64,000 nucleotides of DNA from Paenibacillus solani (lineage in GTDB: Bacteria > Bacillota > Bacilli > Paenibacillales > Paenibacillaceae), in assembly GCF_001277345.1 (NCBI RefSeq), contig NZ_LIUT01000001.1, positions 2,506,203-2,570,202 on the forward strand. Direction: 5' to 3'. The translations under genes and the position numbers were made by a program. Below the pieces are notes generated by a model, which was given only the letters and a program-made list of their open reading frames with translations, was not told where the DNA came from and did not search any database. Below are positions 25,245 through 35,128 of the stretch, piece after piece. Each line of letters begins with the position of its first letter. Positions within the stretch are counted from its first letter, which is position 1.

Positions 25245-27230
25245 TTATGCTTGCGATTCATACAGATGGGCTTCGCGGTAGTTGATGTCCATTCTCAGGT
25301 GGCTGGCCTGTGCTCGATCAATCTCTCCTTCTTCAAACATGCTCTGAATTTGGTTTCGCTCCGCCTGAATCGCTTTGAGCTCGAGCTCCATGCTTTCACT
25401 GGTGAATTCCCGTTTCCTGCGGCTCCACACACGATCATTCAATAGCTCATGCTCCATCGCACGATAGTCTGCAATCACTGCTTGCAAGATCGCTGGTTTT
25501 TCTCCTCTTTCCATCGCTTGAATCTTATGGATAGCTGCCTGAATAGCTTCCTGCTTTAATACTTTATACTCCTCCCATTGGGGGTGATCTGGAGACATGG
25601 GCATCTCGTTAATCTCAGGAGACTTGTTCGTGAGGCGCTTCAACTGTCGCCATAAGCTTCGTATTAACAGCTTGAACTTATATCGGCTGGTAAGCAGCAT
25701 TTCGACTTTATTAAGTGAAACCAGGAACCCCTCAACCATCCTAGGAGATCCCTTGCGTTCTTTAAGCCATGTTTCGGCCACATGCCGTTCGGCATCCAAT
25801 CCGATTTGTCTGACGGCAATTGTGGATGACCAGAATTCACGCATATCGCTCTTATTCATGATCTGCGCTTGCTGAATTCGCTTGGAATAGGTATAGATCA
25901 GCTGCATGGCTTCATCTTTGTTCTCATCCGACATTTCTTCACGTATGGCGCAAAGACCTGCTTTCAGCATTTGAACCCTGGCAATTCGTTCATCATGCTT
26001 TGCGTTTATGACATCATCATGACTTTCACGCGTCAAGATCGGGAGCAGGATGCTGGCGATCATCAGTGTTAAGAGAATCACTCCAGCGCATATAAAGAGC
26101 ATCAGGTTCCGCTCCGGAAAAGGGCTGTTATCCGACAGAGTAAGGGGAATTGAGAATGCCGCTGCCAGCGTTAATGCACCTCGGACACCTGATAGAGCAG
26201 TCAGCAGAGAAGATTTAAATTGACGATTTGTCGAGGCCCATACCCATACAAACCGCAGTAAAATGAGTACAGCCGTGATTAGTAAGACATAGCCGATGAC
26301 CTGCCCATTATTGTAGGCGGGGTCACTCCAGATTTCATTCACGACATCGGGTATTTCATGACCTAATAAAATAAAGACCAGTCCGTTTAACGTGAACAGG
26401 ATGATAGACCATGTGCTATCGGATACGACCCGCAATTTGATAGATGCCGACCGCATGCGGTCTCTCTCCACGGCGTGAGTAACGCCGGCTGCAACAACAG
26501 CCAGAATACCGGATACATGAAACTCCTCCGCTACGAGATATATGATAAAAGGCGTCAAGATGATGATCAGCATATGAAGCGTCACATCTTCCATACCAAA
26601 ACGACGCAGGAGCATGCGGAACCATATAACAAGAAATCCTAATAAAGCTCCAATAACGATGCCACCAACTGCAATGACAACAAAGCTGCCTATGGCTTTT
26701 GTTAATGAGAAGTAGCCCGTTACTGTCGCCGCAATCGCAAAATTAAAAGCGACTAGACCCGAAGCATCGTTCATGAGGGCTTCGCCCTCGAGCAAACGCA
26801 TAATCTTTCCCGGAAGCTTCACCCTGCCAGACAAAGAGCCTACCGCCACGGCATCGGTTGGTGATAGTATCGCAGCCAGCGCGAAGGCCGCTGATAAGGG
26901 AATCGCCGGAATGAGCCAGTGAATGAAAGGCCCGGCAATGAGGACGGTAGCAAATACCAGACCAAGCGCAAGCAGCAGAATGTACGATCTGAGCTTCCAT
27001 AACTCATCACGCGGAGTTAGCTTCCCGTCATTAAACAGCAGTGGCGCAATAAACAGGACCAAGAACAATTCAGGGTTCAACTCCACATGATGGAATCCGC
27101 GGACATACGCAGCACCAATCCCCAGCGCGATCTGTATCAGCGGAACCGGGATAAAGGGAATAAATCGATGGATAATATTCGATATTCCGATAAGGACCAA
27201 GAAAACAAGCACCATAATAAATAGTTCCAC
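25245..27230 (-). CDS. Na+(K+)/H+ antiporter, CPA1 family
   Basis: About 661 residues: some 12 membrane helices (1-410) with SPTDAVAVGSLSG and LMNDASGLVAFN, the ion-binding segments of CPA1 antiporters, then a soluble helical C-terminus of about 240 residues. It exchanges Na+ or K+ for H+. The start was placed at a GTG (27230), reading VELFIMVLVFLVLIGISNII, because B. subtilis NhaK begins at the same place by alignment from memory; the frame's 16 earlier codons are less likely. Confidence 0.88.
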   Translation of the reverse strand: MELFIMVLVFLVLIGISNIIHRFIPFIPVPLIQIALGIGAAYVRGFHHVELNPELFLVLFIAPLLFNDGKLTPRDELWKLRSYILLLALGLVFATVLIAGPFIHWLIPAIPLSAAFALAAILSPTDAVAVGSLSGRVKLPGKIMRLLEGEALMNDASGLVAFNFAIAATVTGYFSLTKAIGSFVVIAVGGIVIGALLGFLVIWFRMLLRRFGMEDVTLHMLIIILTPFIIYLVAEEFHVSGILAVVAAGVTHAVERDRMRSASIKLRVVSDSTWSIILFTLNGLVFILLGHEIPDVVNEIWSDPAYNNGQVIGYVLLITAVLILLRFVWVWASTNRQFKSSLLTALSGVRGALTLAAAFSIPLTLSDNSPFPERNLMLFICAGVILLTLMIASILLPILTRESHDDVINAKHDERIARVQMLKAGLCAIREEMSDENKDEAMQLIYTYSKRIQQAQIMNKSDMREFWSSTIAVRQIGLDAERHVAETWLKERKGSPRMVEGFLVSLNKVEMLLTSRYKFKLLIRSLWRQLKRLTNKSPEINEMPMSPDHPQWEEYKVLKQEAIQAAIHKIQAMERGEKPAILQAVIADYRAMEHELLNDRVWSRRKREFTSESMELELKAIQAERNQIQSMFEEGEIDRAQASHLRMDINYREAHLYESQA

Positions 27231-27387
27231 AATCCGCCTGCCCCTTTTCTCAAAGATGTAGATCACATGCTCTGTCATGGATTCATTTAGAATATGTAGA
27301 ATAATGCAGGTTTATTTACATCCTGGAAAAATATCAGAAACCATACTTGTGCATCTTAATAGATATACCTCATTATCATCACTCTAA

Positions 27388-28470
27388 TCATTCATTCTTG
27401 GGAATTCGGATATAGAAGCAGCTTCCGCTCATGCCCCCACCACTCTCGGCCCATACCTGACCGTCATGTTTGGATACCAGCTGTTTCACGATGGCAAGTC
27501 CCATGCCGTTGCCTCCGCTTAACCGGTTCCTTGACTTGTCACCCCGGTAGAGTCTCTCGAATATATAAGGCAGATCCGAAGAGGAGATACCTCTTCCGGA
27601 GTCTTTAATCCGGATAAGGGCATTTGTCCCTTCGTCCAAGAGCTCCGTCTGTACCATCCCGCCCTCTGGCGTATGAAGCAGCGCGTTACTTAGCACATTG
27701 ATAAGTACTTGTAGCATCCTGTCAGCATCAATGTTGGCTATGATCGATACACCGCTGCTGCTATATTGCAGATCCACTTGTTTCTCTTGATACATCGCTG
27801 TGGTCAGATTGATGGCCCTCTCTATGATATGTCCCAAGTCCTGATCCGTTCGGGATAGCTGAAACTCAGGGGATTCCATATCATGAAGATCCTCTAGTTC
27901 GGTCACGAGTTGAATCAACCGATCGATTTCTTCAAGGCAAGTTCGGAATCGCTGAGCGGTTGGCTCCCACACCCCATCCTCAAGTGCGCGAGTGTGACTC
28001 TTTAATGTGGTAAGTGGCGTGCGCAGTTCATGAGCGATATCCTGAGTCATGTTCCGCCGTAGCTGTTCCTGCTTCTGCAGCTGCACAGCCAGCTCGTTCA
28101 GCGAAGACCCCAGCCCTTCAATTTCGTCATATCCCCTCGTGTTGACACGGATATCCAGATCCCCTTGCGTCATTCTTTCTGCTGCTTTCTTCATCTGCAC
28201 CAAAGGAGCTGATATCTTTTTGGCTATATATATTCCGATAATGCAAGCTACCGCAATAGCAAGTAGACATGTCAGAATAATGGACTGCATCTGCGCCTGC
28301 TCCAAATGATAGTTCAGCTGGTCCATCCCATGCTGCCCGGCAGATTGCCGCTGAAACATGGTGATATGATAATGGTTGGTTATGATATTGATGACAGTAA
28401 ACACAATCAGAATCCCTGCCGTGATGCTGACGATAATGGCAGCCAGCTTAAGGTCTAGCCGATGCTTCAC
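27388..28470 (-). CDS. HAMP-containing sensor histidine kinase
   Basis: 360 residues: helix (about 10-30), short extracellular loop, helix (about 63-82), HAMP (about 83-135), HisKA box MTQDIAHELRTPLTTLKSH (His147), and an ATPase domain with VLSNALLHTPEG and SGGNGMGLAIVKQLV. The GTG start overlaps the response-regulator stop by 4 bases. BaeS/YvrG-like; the signal is unknown. It lies beside an antiporter and a MATE pump. Confidence 0.9.
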   Translation of the reverse strand: MKHRLDLKLAAIIVSITAGILIVFTVINIITNHYHITMFQRQSAGQHGMDQLNYHLEQAQMQSIILTCLLAIAVACIIGIYIAKKISAPLVQMKKAAERMTQGDLDIRVNTRGYDEIEGLGSSLNELAVQLQKQEQLRRNMTQDIAHELRTPLTTLKSHTRALEDGVWEPTAQRFRTCLEEIDRLIQLVTELEDLHDMESPEFQLSRTDQDLGHIIERAINLTTAMYQEKQVDLQYSSSGVSIIANIDADRMLQVLINVLSNALLHTPEGGMVQTELLDEGTNALIRIKDSGRGISSSDLPYIFERLYRGDKSRNRLSGGNGMGLAIVKQLVSKHDGQVWAESGGGMSGSCFYIRIPKNE

Positions 28471-29159
28471 GCTCCGTCACCCCCAAAACGGTATCCGAAT
28501 CCGTAGACGGTAATGATAAACTTGGGCGCTCTAGGATCCGCTTCAATCTTATGCCTCAAATTCTTGATATGCTGATCAATTATGCGATTGTCGCCGATAA
28601 AATCATAGCCCAGCACCCGCTCGACCAGTTCTTCACGAGAAAAATTCCGCTGAGGGTACTTGGCCAGCAAAAGCAGCAGTTTATATTCACTTGGCGTCAA
28701 ATTCACGATTTGCCCATGGCAAGTTACTTCATGTTTTAACGAATGAATAACAAGCGCGCCTTGCTGATATGTAATCACGTCCGCCAGCAGCTGATTATCA
28801 TCCCCTCTTCTCATAACGGCTTTCACTCTGGCCACAACTTCCCTAGGGTCAAACGGCTTCACGATGTAGTCATCAGCACCGCTGGTCAATCCATCAATCC
28901 TGCTGCTCTGTGCCACTTTGGCTGTCAGCATAATGATCGGTACCGAGCTGAACGTTCGTATGTCCCGGCAGACTTGTTCACCATCCAAATCCGGCAGCAT
29001 GAGATCCAGAATAACCAAATCCACCGTACGCTGCCGCAAGGAGTCTAGCGCTTCGGAACCACACGTTGCCTCCAATGTCAGATAATTTTCTTTGTTCAGA
29101 TAGGATACAAGAACTTCCCGAATATGCGGTTCATCATCCACGATTAGTATGGTCTTCAT
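28467..29159 (-). CDS. OmpR-family response regulator
   Basis: 230 residues: receiver with DDE and Asp52 (VILDLMLPDLDG), Lys in YIVKPFDPREV, then a winged-helix Trans_reg_C domain (LTPSEYKLLLLLAKYP). First gene of a pair with the HAMP kinase. Targets are not evident from the sequence. Confidence 0.92.
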   Translation of the reverse strand: MKTILIVDDEPHIREVLVSYLNKENYLTLEATCGSEALDSLRQRTVDLVILDLMLPDLDGEQVCRDIRTFSSVPIIMLTAKVAQSSRIDGLTSGADDYIVKPFDPREVVARVKAVMRRGDDNQLLADVITYQQGALVIHSLKHEVTCHGQIVNLTPSEYKLLLLLAKYPQRNFSREELVERVLGYDFIGDNRIIDQHIKNLRHKIEADPRAPKFIITVYGFGYRFGGDGA

Positions 29160-29284
29160 TCAGGTCCTCCTTATCGCATTCTTCATTGGCATACATCCAC
29201 TTTAACATAAGGTTTAATTGTAACTAACACTTGTGAAGATTCTGTGAGTCTCTGGCTCAGATATACCACAACCAGGCACAACCA

Positions 29285-29352
29285 AAAAAGAACGAATGCA
29301 CGGCTCCTTCAAAACAGAGAAGTATCTGTTTCTTGGAGTCATGATTCGTTCT
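29285..29352. terminator. Terminator between MATE and two-component genes
   Basis: AGAACGAAT..GCTCC pairs with GGAG..ATTCGTTCT; on the minus strand it exits into TCTTTTTTGG, ending the MATE transcript. Confidence 0.75.
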
Positions 29353-29374
29353 GGTTTCTAAACCTTCCTTCCCC

Positions 29375-30733
29375 TTATGCCTGAACCGGTATGGAGACGG
29401 GTTTGACTGGGGTGCTCAATCTCTTAATGCTCAGATAATAGGCTATTCCCAGCGGGATCACGGCTCCCAGCCAAGCGAGCGGATTGGCCAGGCTGGCGCC
29501 GAGAAATCCGATTCTAGCGGTCAGGAAGATGGCAGCCAGTACCCTCATGATTAATTCCATAATGCCGGCAACGGTTGGGATCAAGCTCTGCCCCAGCCCC
29601 TGCAGCGTAAAGCGATAAATGAACAGCAGCGACAGAAGCAAGTAGGTACTGCCGTTCGATAAGAAATACAGCCTGCTAAGGGACAGCAATTCCTCCTGTC
29701 CTTGGCCGACAAAGAGGCTCACGGCGGCAGGACCCGCGAAAATAACTAGCAAGCCCACGGCAATGCTGAATGATCCCGAGAGCCAAATGCACTGTTTTAC
29801 CCCGAGCCTGATCCGGTCGATGCGATTTGCCCCGAAATTCTGAGCTGTAAAAGTTGCCATCGTTATACCAAAGGAACTCATGGGCATCGTAGCCAACATA
29901 TCGATTTTCTGGGCAGCGGTGTAAGCAGCTACCGCTGTTGCACCAAGACCATTGAGCGTAATCTGAAGAATAATGGCTCCGATCGCAATGATAGAGGCCT
30001 GAAAGCCCATCGGAAATCCGACCCACATATGCTGGCGAATAAACTTCCAATCGATGGACCAATCGGCGTTCTTGAATTGAAGCAGAGGAACCTTCTTATG
30101 AATATAGATCAGGCAGAGCAGGCAGGAGAACAGCTGCGATACCACGGTTGCGAGTCCCACACCGCCAAGTCCCATCTTAAACACGAGGATGAATAACAGG
30201 TCCAGTACAATGTTCAAAATGCTGGACAGCATCAAAAAGAAAAGCGGTGTACGGCTGTCACCGAGTGCTCTCAGGAGATTCGCCAATAAGTTGAACAGAA
30301 CGGCTGCGCCGACGCCCCAGTTGATTACGATTAAGTACGAATACGCATCTTCCAAAATTTCTGCCGGTGTGTTCATCATGACAAGGACAGGTCTCGTAAA
30401 TATTACACTCACGATGGTGAGAAAAATGCTGAAGATTAAACTGATCCATATACTCGTCCCCACGCTTTTGCGAACGCCCGCGATGTCCTTCGCGCCGAAG
30501 CGCTGCGCGGTAATAATGGACAAGCCTGCCGTCAAGCCTTGGGCAAAGCCGATGACAAAAAACAAAATGCTGCCTGTCGAGCCTACGGCCGCAAGCGCAT
30601 TTACGCCAATGGTGCGGCCCACGATCAACGTGTCCGCCATATTGTAAAGTTGTTGAAACATATTGCCGATTAATAGCGGGATGGTAAACATCAAGATTAG
30701 TTTTATCGGATTGCCTTGCGTCATGTCTTTCAT
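29375..30733 (-). CDS. MATE-family multidrug efflux protein
   Basis: 452 residues with about 12 helices in two similar halves. The opening MFTIPLLIGNMFQQLYNMADTLIVGR (split: IPLLIGNMFQQLYNMADT) is characteristic of the bacterial DinF/NorM-like MATE branch common in Firmicutes. Uses Na+ or H+ gradients to export cationic compounds. GGAG lies ahead of the ATG. Monocistronic by its position between two terminators. Confidence 0.9.
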   Translation of the reverse strand: MKDMTQGNPIKLILMFTIPLLIGNMFQQLYNMADTLIVGRTIGVNALAAVGSTGSILFFVIGFAQGLTAGLSIITAQRFGAKDIAGVRKSVGTSIWISLIFSIFLTIVSVIFTRPVLVMMNTPAEILEDAYSYLIVINWGVGAAVLFNLLANLLRALGDSRTPLFFLMLSSILNIVLDLLFILVFKMGLGGVGLATVVSQLFSCLLCLIYIHKKVPLLQFKNADWSIDWKFIRQHMWVGFPMGFQASIIAIGAIILQITLNGLGATAVAAYTAAQKIDMLATMPMSSFGITMATFTAQNFGANRIDRIRLGVKQCIWLSGSFSIAVGLLVIFAGPAAVSLFVGQGQEELLSLSRLYFLSNGSTYLLLSLLFIYRFTLQGLGQSLIPTVAGIMELIMRVLAAIFLTARIGFLGASLANPLAWLGAVIPLGIAYYLSIKRLSTPVKPVSIPVQA

Positions 30734-30940
30734 GTAAATTCTCCTATACAGTCAACGTGTCTCTATGTAGCCATAGCCAGTCTATAGGGGGGCACCTGTA
30801 GTTGTGTCTTTAAGTACAGATACAGAAGCTCCATCGTTTGTATTCTTGTGTATCTTATCATGAACTGCTGCAAAATTCCCCACTTTTATTTTCAGCACGG
30901 TAACATGGTAGCGAATCATAACAATTTTCCCTTCCCTAGT

Positions 30941-30979
30941 AAAAAAAGGCCCTCCGATGCATTCGGCTGACCTTTTTTT
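30941..30979. terminator. Terminator after purT
   Basis: AAAAAAAGG..CCGA/TCGG..CCTTTTTTT, T-rich on both strands, just past the purT stop at 31011. Confidence 0.85.
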
Positions 30980-31010
30980 CGGCTTCGATCTAAGCACTGC
31001 GCTACCCCGT

Positions 31011-32171
31011 TTATGCTTCTTCAACAGCGAGCTTATCCAACGATTGCTTCGCGTGCATACGCGCTTCTTCCACGCTGTCGGCTGTGGACAGTGCAACGGC
31101 TACGCGTCTTCCGACCTTCGTTACCGGCTTTCCAAAAATACGCAGCTGCGTATTCGGAACAGCCAGCGCTTGTTCCGCTCCGGTAATCGTGTAATTCTCC
31201 AGCTCTCGTGCCGCTTTTAACGGTCGGCTGGCACCTGGCGTGATCAATTCGATCTCTGGAATTGGAAATCCTAGAATAGCACGGACATGAAGAGCGAATT
31301 CGGATAAATTTTGCGTGACCAATGTTACCAAACCCGTATCATGCGGACGGGGTGACACTTCACTAAAGTATACCTTATCCTCAGTCAGAAACAGTTCAAC
31401 TCCGAACAAGCCATACCCTCCAAGCTCGTCGGTGATCGTCTTTGCAATCCGTTTAGCTTCTTCGATTTGCTCTTCTGACATATGGTGGGGCTGCCAGGAC
31501 TCAATGTAGTCTCCGCCTTCCTGAATATGGCCGATTGGAGCACAGAAGCTTGTACCATTCACGGAGCGAACAGTTAATAGCGTGATCTCTGACTGGAACG
31601 TAATAAATTCCTCAATGATCACTCTCCCGTTCTGCACGCGGCCGCCTTCCATCGCAAGACTCCAGCAGGATTCGATATCCGCTGCTGAGCGGCATACGCT
31701 CTGACCTTTTCCGGAAGAACTCATTAATGGTTTAATTACACATGGATAACCCATTTCCTGAACAGCCTGTTTAAACTCCTCATACGTATCGGCAAACTGA
31801 TAGCCCGCAGTCGGCAGCTCCAGCTTTTCTGAAGCAAGCCGGCGAATCCCTTCACGATCCATCGTCAGCTTTGCTGCCCTGGCCGTAGGAATAACCCGAT
31901 ATCCCTCTTCCTCCAGCTTCACTAGTTCTGATGTAGCCAGCGCCTCGATCTCGGGTACGATCAGATCCGGCTTCTCCTGCTCAATAATTTCACGCAGCTT
32001 GGCTCCATCCAGCATATCGATGACATGGCTGTGATTGGCAACATACATGGCAGGCGCATCGGCATAACGATCAACGGCTACGGTTTCAACGCCCAGTCTC
32101 TGAGCCTCAATGACGACTTCCTTTCCCAGTTCTCCAGATCCTAGCAGCATTATTTTTTTCGCTTTCAACAT
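31011..32171 (-). CDS. purT: Formate-dependent phosphoribosylglycinamide formyltransferase
   Basis: About 386 residues, ATP-grasp enzyme that makes formyl-GAR from GAR, formate and ATP in purine synthesis. [21 protein letters not shown] is the N-terminal nucleotide-fold signature (split: [11 protein letters not shown]), [13 protein letters not shown] the ATP-grasp loop, and [21 protein letters not shown] (split: [13 protein letters not shown]) the metal site. AGGGG suits the ATG at 32171 better than the one at 32180. A ZTP riboswitch occupies its leader, which independently supports the assignment. Confidence 0.95.
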   Translation of the reverse strand: MLKAKKIMLLGSGELGKEVVIEAQRLGVETVAVDRYADAPAMYVANHSHVIDMLDGAKLREIIEQEKPDLIVPEIEALATSELVKLEEEGYRVIPTARAAKLTMDREGIRRLASEKLELPTAGYQFADTYEEFKQAVQEMGYPCVIKPLMSSSGKGQSVCRSAADIESCWSLAMEGGRVQNGRVIIEEFITFQSEITLLTVRSVNGTSFCAPIGHIQEGGDYIESWQPHHMSEEQIEEAKRIAKTITDELGGYGLFGVELFLTEDKVYFSEVSPRPHDTGLVTLVTQNLSEFALHVRAILGFPIPEIELITPGASRPLKAARELENYTITGAEQALAVPNTQLRIFGKPVTKVGRRVAVALSTADSVEEARMHAKQSLDKLAVEEA

Positions 32172-32228
32172 CGTGTTCATAACCCCTTTTCATAGTTTCA
32201 GTGACGCATAAAAAGCATGAAAATCATA

Positions 32229-32261
32229 AAGAGGCAAGGGAAATAATCTTCCCTTACCTCT
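32229..32261 (-). terminator. ZTP riboswitch terminator
   Basis: On the minus strand AGAGGTAAGGGAA pairs with TTCCCTTGCCTCT (13 bp, one G-U), followed by TTATGATTTT; lies between the aptamer and purT. Confidence 0.82.
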
Positions 32262-32328
32262 GCCCAGGCGTACGGCCGTTGTCATCCATGTGCTCCCTCA
32301 TGGTCCCCCATGTTACGCCAGTCACACA
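32262..32328 (-). promoter_or_regulatory. ZTP (pfl) riboswitch
   Basis: Minus-strand sequence carries the conserved parts in order: GTGACTGGCG, a GTAACATGG stem region, GGGAGC, an ACGGCCGT segment and CGCCTGGGC. These are the pfl-motif signatures that bind ZTP/ZMP and turn on folate and purine genes when 10-formyl-THF runs low. A TATAAT box (32340-32345, minus) lies just upstream; no good -35 was found. Confidence 0.93.
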
Positions 32329-32399
32329 TAAACCAATATATTATAAAAGAATCATACTTAATCTTTTCTTTAAATGCAATATTATTACACACACGGAAT

Positions 32400-33275
32400 T
32401 CAAGATTCTGATTTTAATAGTTCGATCGCATCCCGCAGCGAATGGGACAACCACTTTTTGGGGTGAACCACTATCTGAATGTCCAATCGAATATCAGGGT
32501 GGGTAAAGGGAAGAATCGCCAGCTCACCCCGCTTGATTTCCTCCTCGGCAACCATCCTCGGCAACAGAGAAATGCCTGTTCCAGACATCACATATCTTTT
32601 GATTGCCTCGGGGTTGCCTAATTCAAGCCCTATTCGCAGAGGAATTCCGCTGGCACGAAGCACCTTTTCCAGCATCAAACGGTAATTACAGCTATCCTCA
32701 GTCATAATCCACTCAGCATCAGCGAGCTGCTCCAGCTCTATGACGGGCTCTGCAAGCAGCGGATGATCCGGACGGGCAATCAGTAGTAGGGGTTCTTCAC
32801 GGATTGAAATCCAATTCAAAGAGGAGTCTTGTGGTTTATTTTCCAGAATAAGACCTAGATCATACTCGCCCTCTCGCACCTTGTTTACAATGCTATCTTC
32901 CCGATCCGGTTGCAAACGGATAATCAGATCCTCGTGCTTTGTTCTCAGCTGATGAATGACAGAGGGGAGAAAATAAGCGGCCAGTGAGTCTATCGCGCCT
33001 ATCGATAATGTACCTCCACCTTGCTTTGTCAGCTTTTCCTTCGATTGATGGTACAGCTCCAGCATTTGAATTGCATACTTGAGCAGTTCTTCTCCGGACT
33101 TCGTCAGACGCAGGCCTCGCCCATATCGTTCAAACAGCTTGACACCGTAGTCCATCTCTAGCTTCTGAACCTGGGTGGTAACGCTGGATTGTGCATAACC
33201 CAATTCCTCCGCAGCTTTGGTAAAGCTTTGGCGGGCAGCTACTTCCCTGAACGTGTGCAAGTAATTGAGATCCAT
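32400..33275 (-). CDS. LysR-family transcriptional regulator
   Basis: About 291 residues: N-terminal LysR helix-turn-helix (ARQSFTKAAEELGYAQSSVT, about 14-33) and a periplasmic-binding-like effector domain. Start at the ATG at 33275 behind AAGGGGGAGG. It is divergent from a DapA-like gene, with an inverted repeat (33309-33328) between, so it probably regulates that gene. Effector unknown. Confidence 0.9.
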   Translation of the reverse strand: MDLNYLHTFREVAARQSFTKAAEELGYAQSSVTTQVQKLEMDYGVKLFERYGRGLRLTKSGEELLKYAIQMLELYHQSKEKLTKQGGGTLSIGAIDSLAAYFLPSVIHQLRTKHEDLIIRLQPDREDSIVNKVREGEYDLGLILENKPQDSSLNWISIREEPLLLIARPDHPLLAEPVIELEQLADAEWIMTEDSCNYRLMLEKVLRASGIPLRIGLELGNPEAIKRYVMSGTGISLLPRMVAEEEIKRGELAILPFTHPDIRLDIQIVVHPKKWLSHSLRDAIELLKSES

Positions 33276-33308
33276 CGCCCTCCCCCTTATCAATAATTTT
33301 GATATTCA

Positions 33309-33328
33309 TTATCTATTATTATAGATAA
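33309..33328. promoter_or_regulatory. LysR-type operator
   Basis: TTATCTAT-TATT-ATAGATAA, perfect 8-bp arms, between divergent lysR and dapA-like genes. Confidence 0.6.
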
Positions 33329-33387
33329 CGTCGATCGTCAAATCCATGCTAAAGTAATCTCACACCTCAAAGAATGGAGGAAGGATC

Positions 33388-34281
33388 ATGTTGAATCAGC
33401 AGGATTTGCAAGGAATTTATGTTCCGGTGATCACGCCCTTTTTAGAAACCGGCGAATTGGATTTTCTGTCTTATCATCGTTATTTGAAAAGTTTACTGAC
33501 CCACGAAATTCAAGGTTTGGTCATCAATGGGACGACCGCAGAAGCTCCAACGGTAGCTTGGGAAGAAGTCGTTCAGATTGTGCAGGAAACGAGGAAGGGT
33601 CTGGACGGACGGCAAATGCCGCTCATAATAGGTACCGGCACGAACGATACGGTCTCCAGCATCAAACGGACGGAGCTAGCAGGTCAGATTGGGGCAGAAG
33701 CAGTTATGATAGTCACCCCCTATTACAGTCGTCCTTCGACTGAAGGTATTGTACAGCACTTTCAAAAAGTAGCCGAGGTCGGGGTACCGATTATTGTGTA
33801 TGAAGTTCCTTCACGTACGGGAATCCGGTTACCTGTCGATGCCATCAGAAGGATCATGGACATACCCGGTGTCATCGGGATGAAGGACAGCACTTCGGGT
33901 ACCGAGCTTATAAGAAGCTTAGCACCCTACGACACAAAGCCTATTCTCTGCGGTGATGATATCCACTTTCATGACTTGCTCTGTCATGGAGCAACCGGCG
34001 GAATATTGGCGTCTGCCAATGTGAATACTGAGGTTTACATTCAGATCTTTCGATTAGCGCTTCAAGGGGACTACCCCCGTGCCGAAAAGCTGTTTGATGT
34101 ATTGAAACCATATATTCATAAGCTGTTCGAAGAATCAAACCCTGCCCCGCTCAAATGGCTGCTAGCCAGGCAAGGTCTCATCTCAACAGATACCCTTCGT
34201 CTGCCGATGGGCCCCATCACGGATGAACTTAAGCTGTCTTTCGATAAACTCCTTCACGAACAGCATGAGCCGATCCATTAA
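33388..34281 (+). CDS. Dihydrodipicolinate synthase-family aldolase
   Basis: 297 residues, (beta/alpha)8 class I aldolase. Schiff-base Lys166 is in VIGMKDST, Tyr138 in VYEVPSRTG, and the substrate loop is NGTTAEAPT (DapA usually has GTTGESPT). It is likely DapA or a related pyruvate aldolase; its solitary position opposite a LysR gene, away from other lysine genes, leaves a catabolic role possible. GGAGG precedes the ATG. Its stop overlaps the convergent YdcF stop by 4 bases. Confidence 0.85.
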   Translation: MLNQQDLQGIYVPVITPFLETGELDFLSYHRYLKSLLTHEIQGLVINGTTAEAPTVAWEEVVQIVQETRKGLDGRQMPLIIGTGTNDTVSSIKRTELAGQIGAEAVMIVTPYYSRPSTEGIVQHFQKVAEVGVPIIVYEVPSRTGIRLPVDAIRRIMDIPGVIGMKDSTSGTELIRSLAPYDTKPILCGDDIHFHDLLCHGATGGILASANVNTEVYIQIFRLALQGDYPRAEKLFDVLKPYIHKLFEESNPAPLKWLLARQGLISTDTLRLPMGPITDELKLSFDKLLHEQHEPIH

Positions 34282-34922
34282 TAAACATCATTGCGAAATG
34301 GTGAAATAAACTGATAACCAATATAATAAAAGACTTCCCTAAACAAGAAAGGGATTTTGCTTCTTAGACTCCGATACGCGCTTTCGGTTACCGGGGAGGG
34401 GTTCGCATAGAGCTTCATATCTTCTGCCATCATCATTGCCCTCTTCATATGCAGCGGGTCACTCACGATAAGATAGGAAGATAAGCCTGCCTTCTCACCG
34501 ATCTCTTTAGCATAATACAGATTCTGCTCGGTGATCGTCGACTTGGTCTCTATCAATATGTCACCCTCAGGAACGCCGTGGGCGATGGCATATTGGCGGG
34601 CTACTTCAGATTCGGCAGGCTCCCCCTCCACTCCCCGTCCCCCTGTGAAAATCAGCTTGCTCACAAGCTCTTGATCATATAGCCATATGGCATGATCAAT
34701 GCGTCCCTGGAATACAGGTGAAGGACTCTCGTCCCACACGGCTGCCCCAAGCACGATCGCTGCATCTGACGGCAAACTCACCGTTCGCTGTGCATAATTC
34801 CAAATGGTGTATCCAACATACAATGTATATATCAGCACGATACCAATCAGAGTCAGCACAACTCGAATGAAGAACCGCTTTCGGTTGTCTCGTATTTTTC
34901 TAGCCGGGTTATCCCGTATCAT
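34278..34922 (-). CDS. YdcF/SanA-family DUF218 membrane protein
   Basis: About 214 residues: one N-terminal membrane helix (about 18-38), then the DUF218 domain with AAIVLGAAVWDESPSPVF and SDPLHMKRAMMMAEDM. Family members (SanA, ElyC) affect envelope integrity; the biochemical activity is unknown. GGAGG lies 6 bases ahead of the ATG at 34922; the 9 earlier codons are not supported. Confidence 0.87.
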   Translation of the reverse strand: MIRDNPARKIRDNRKRFFIRVVLTLIGIVLIYTLYVGYTIWNYAQRTVSLPSDAAIVLGAAVWDESPSPVFQGRIDHAIWLYDQELVSKLIFTGGRGVEGEPAESEVARQYAIAHGVPEGDILIETKSTITEQNLYYAKEIGEKAGLSSYLIVSDPLHMKRAMMMAEDMKLYANPSPVTESAYRSLRSKIPFLFREVFYYIGYQFISPFRNDVY

Positions 34923-35004
34923 GCTGCACCTCCACCATCCATCTCCCATAAGGGATTGCTACCATTCTATCACGCTTGGGTTCCTTGGTCATAGACAGTA
35001 AAAA

Positions 35005-35038
35005 GAAGCCTGATATTCCGCTAAGAATATCAGGCTTC
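35005..35038 (-). terminator. Terminator of the GNAT gene
   Basis: GAAGCCTGATATTC/GAATATCAGGCTTC (14-bp perfect stem) followed by TTTTTA on the minus strand. Confidence 0.88.
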
Positions 35039-35128
35039 CTCACGTCTTACAGCGTAACATCAGTTCGATGGATCAAGCCATCGAGCCAATAATTGCTTCA
35101 TGGTTGGTCGCTCATTGTAACAATTGCG

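Noticed and set aside
30189..30647. 152-residue plus-strand frame within the MATE gene
   Set aside because: Antisense shadow of a well-supported membrane protein; no ribosome site.
30782..30916. Short frame MIRYHVTVLKIKVGNF... (45 residues) between purT and the MATE gene
   Set aside because: Spacing of a GGGAAGGG site is loose, it begins immediately after a terminator, and no family or promoter is evident.
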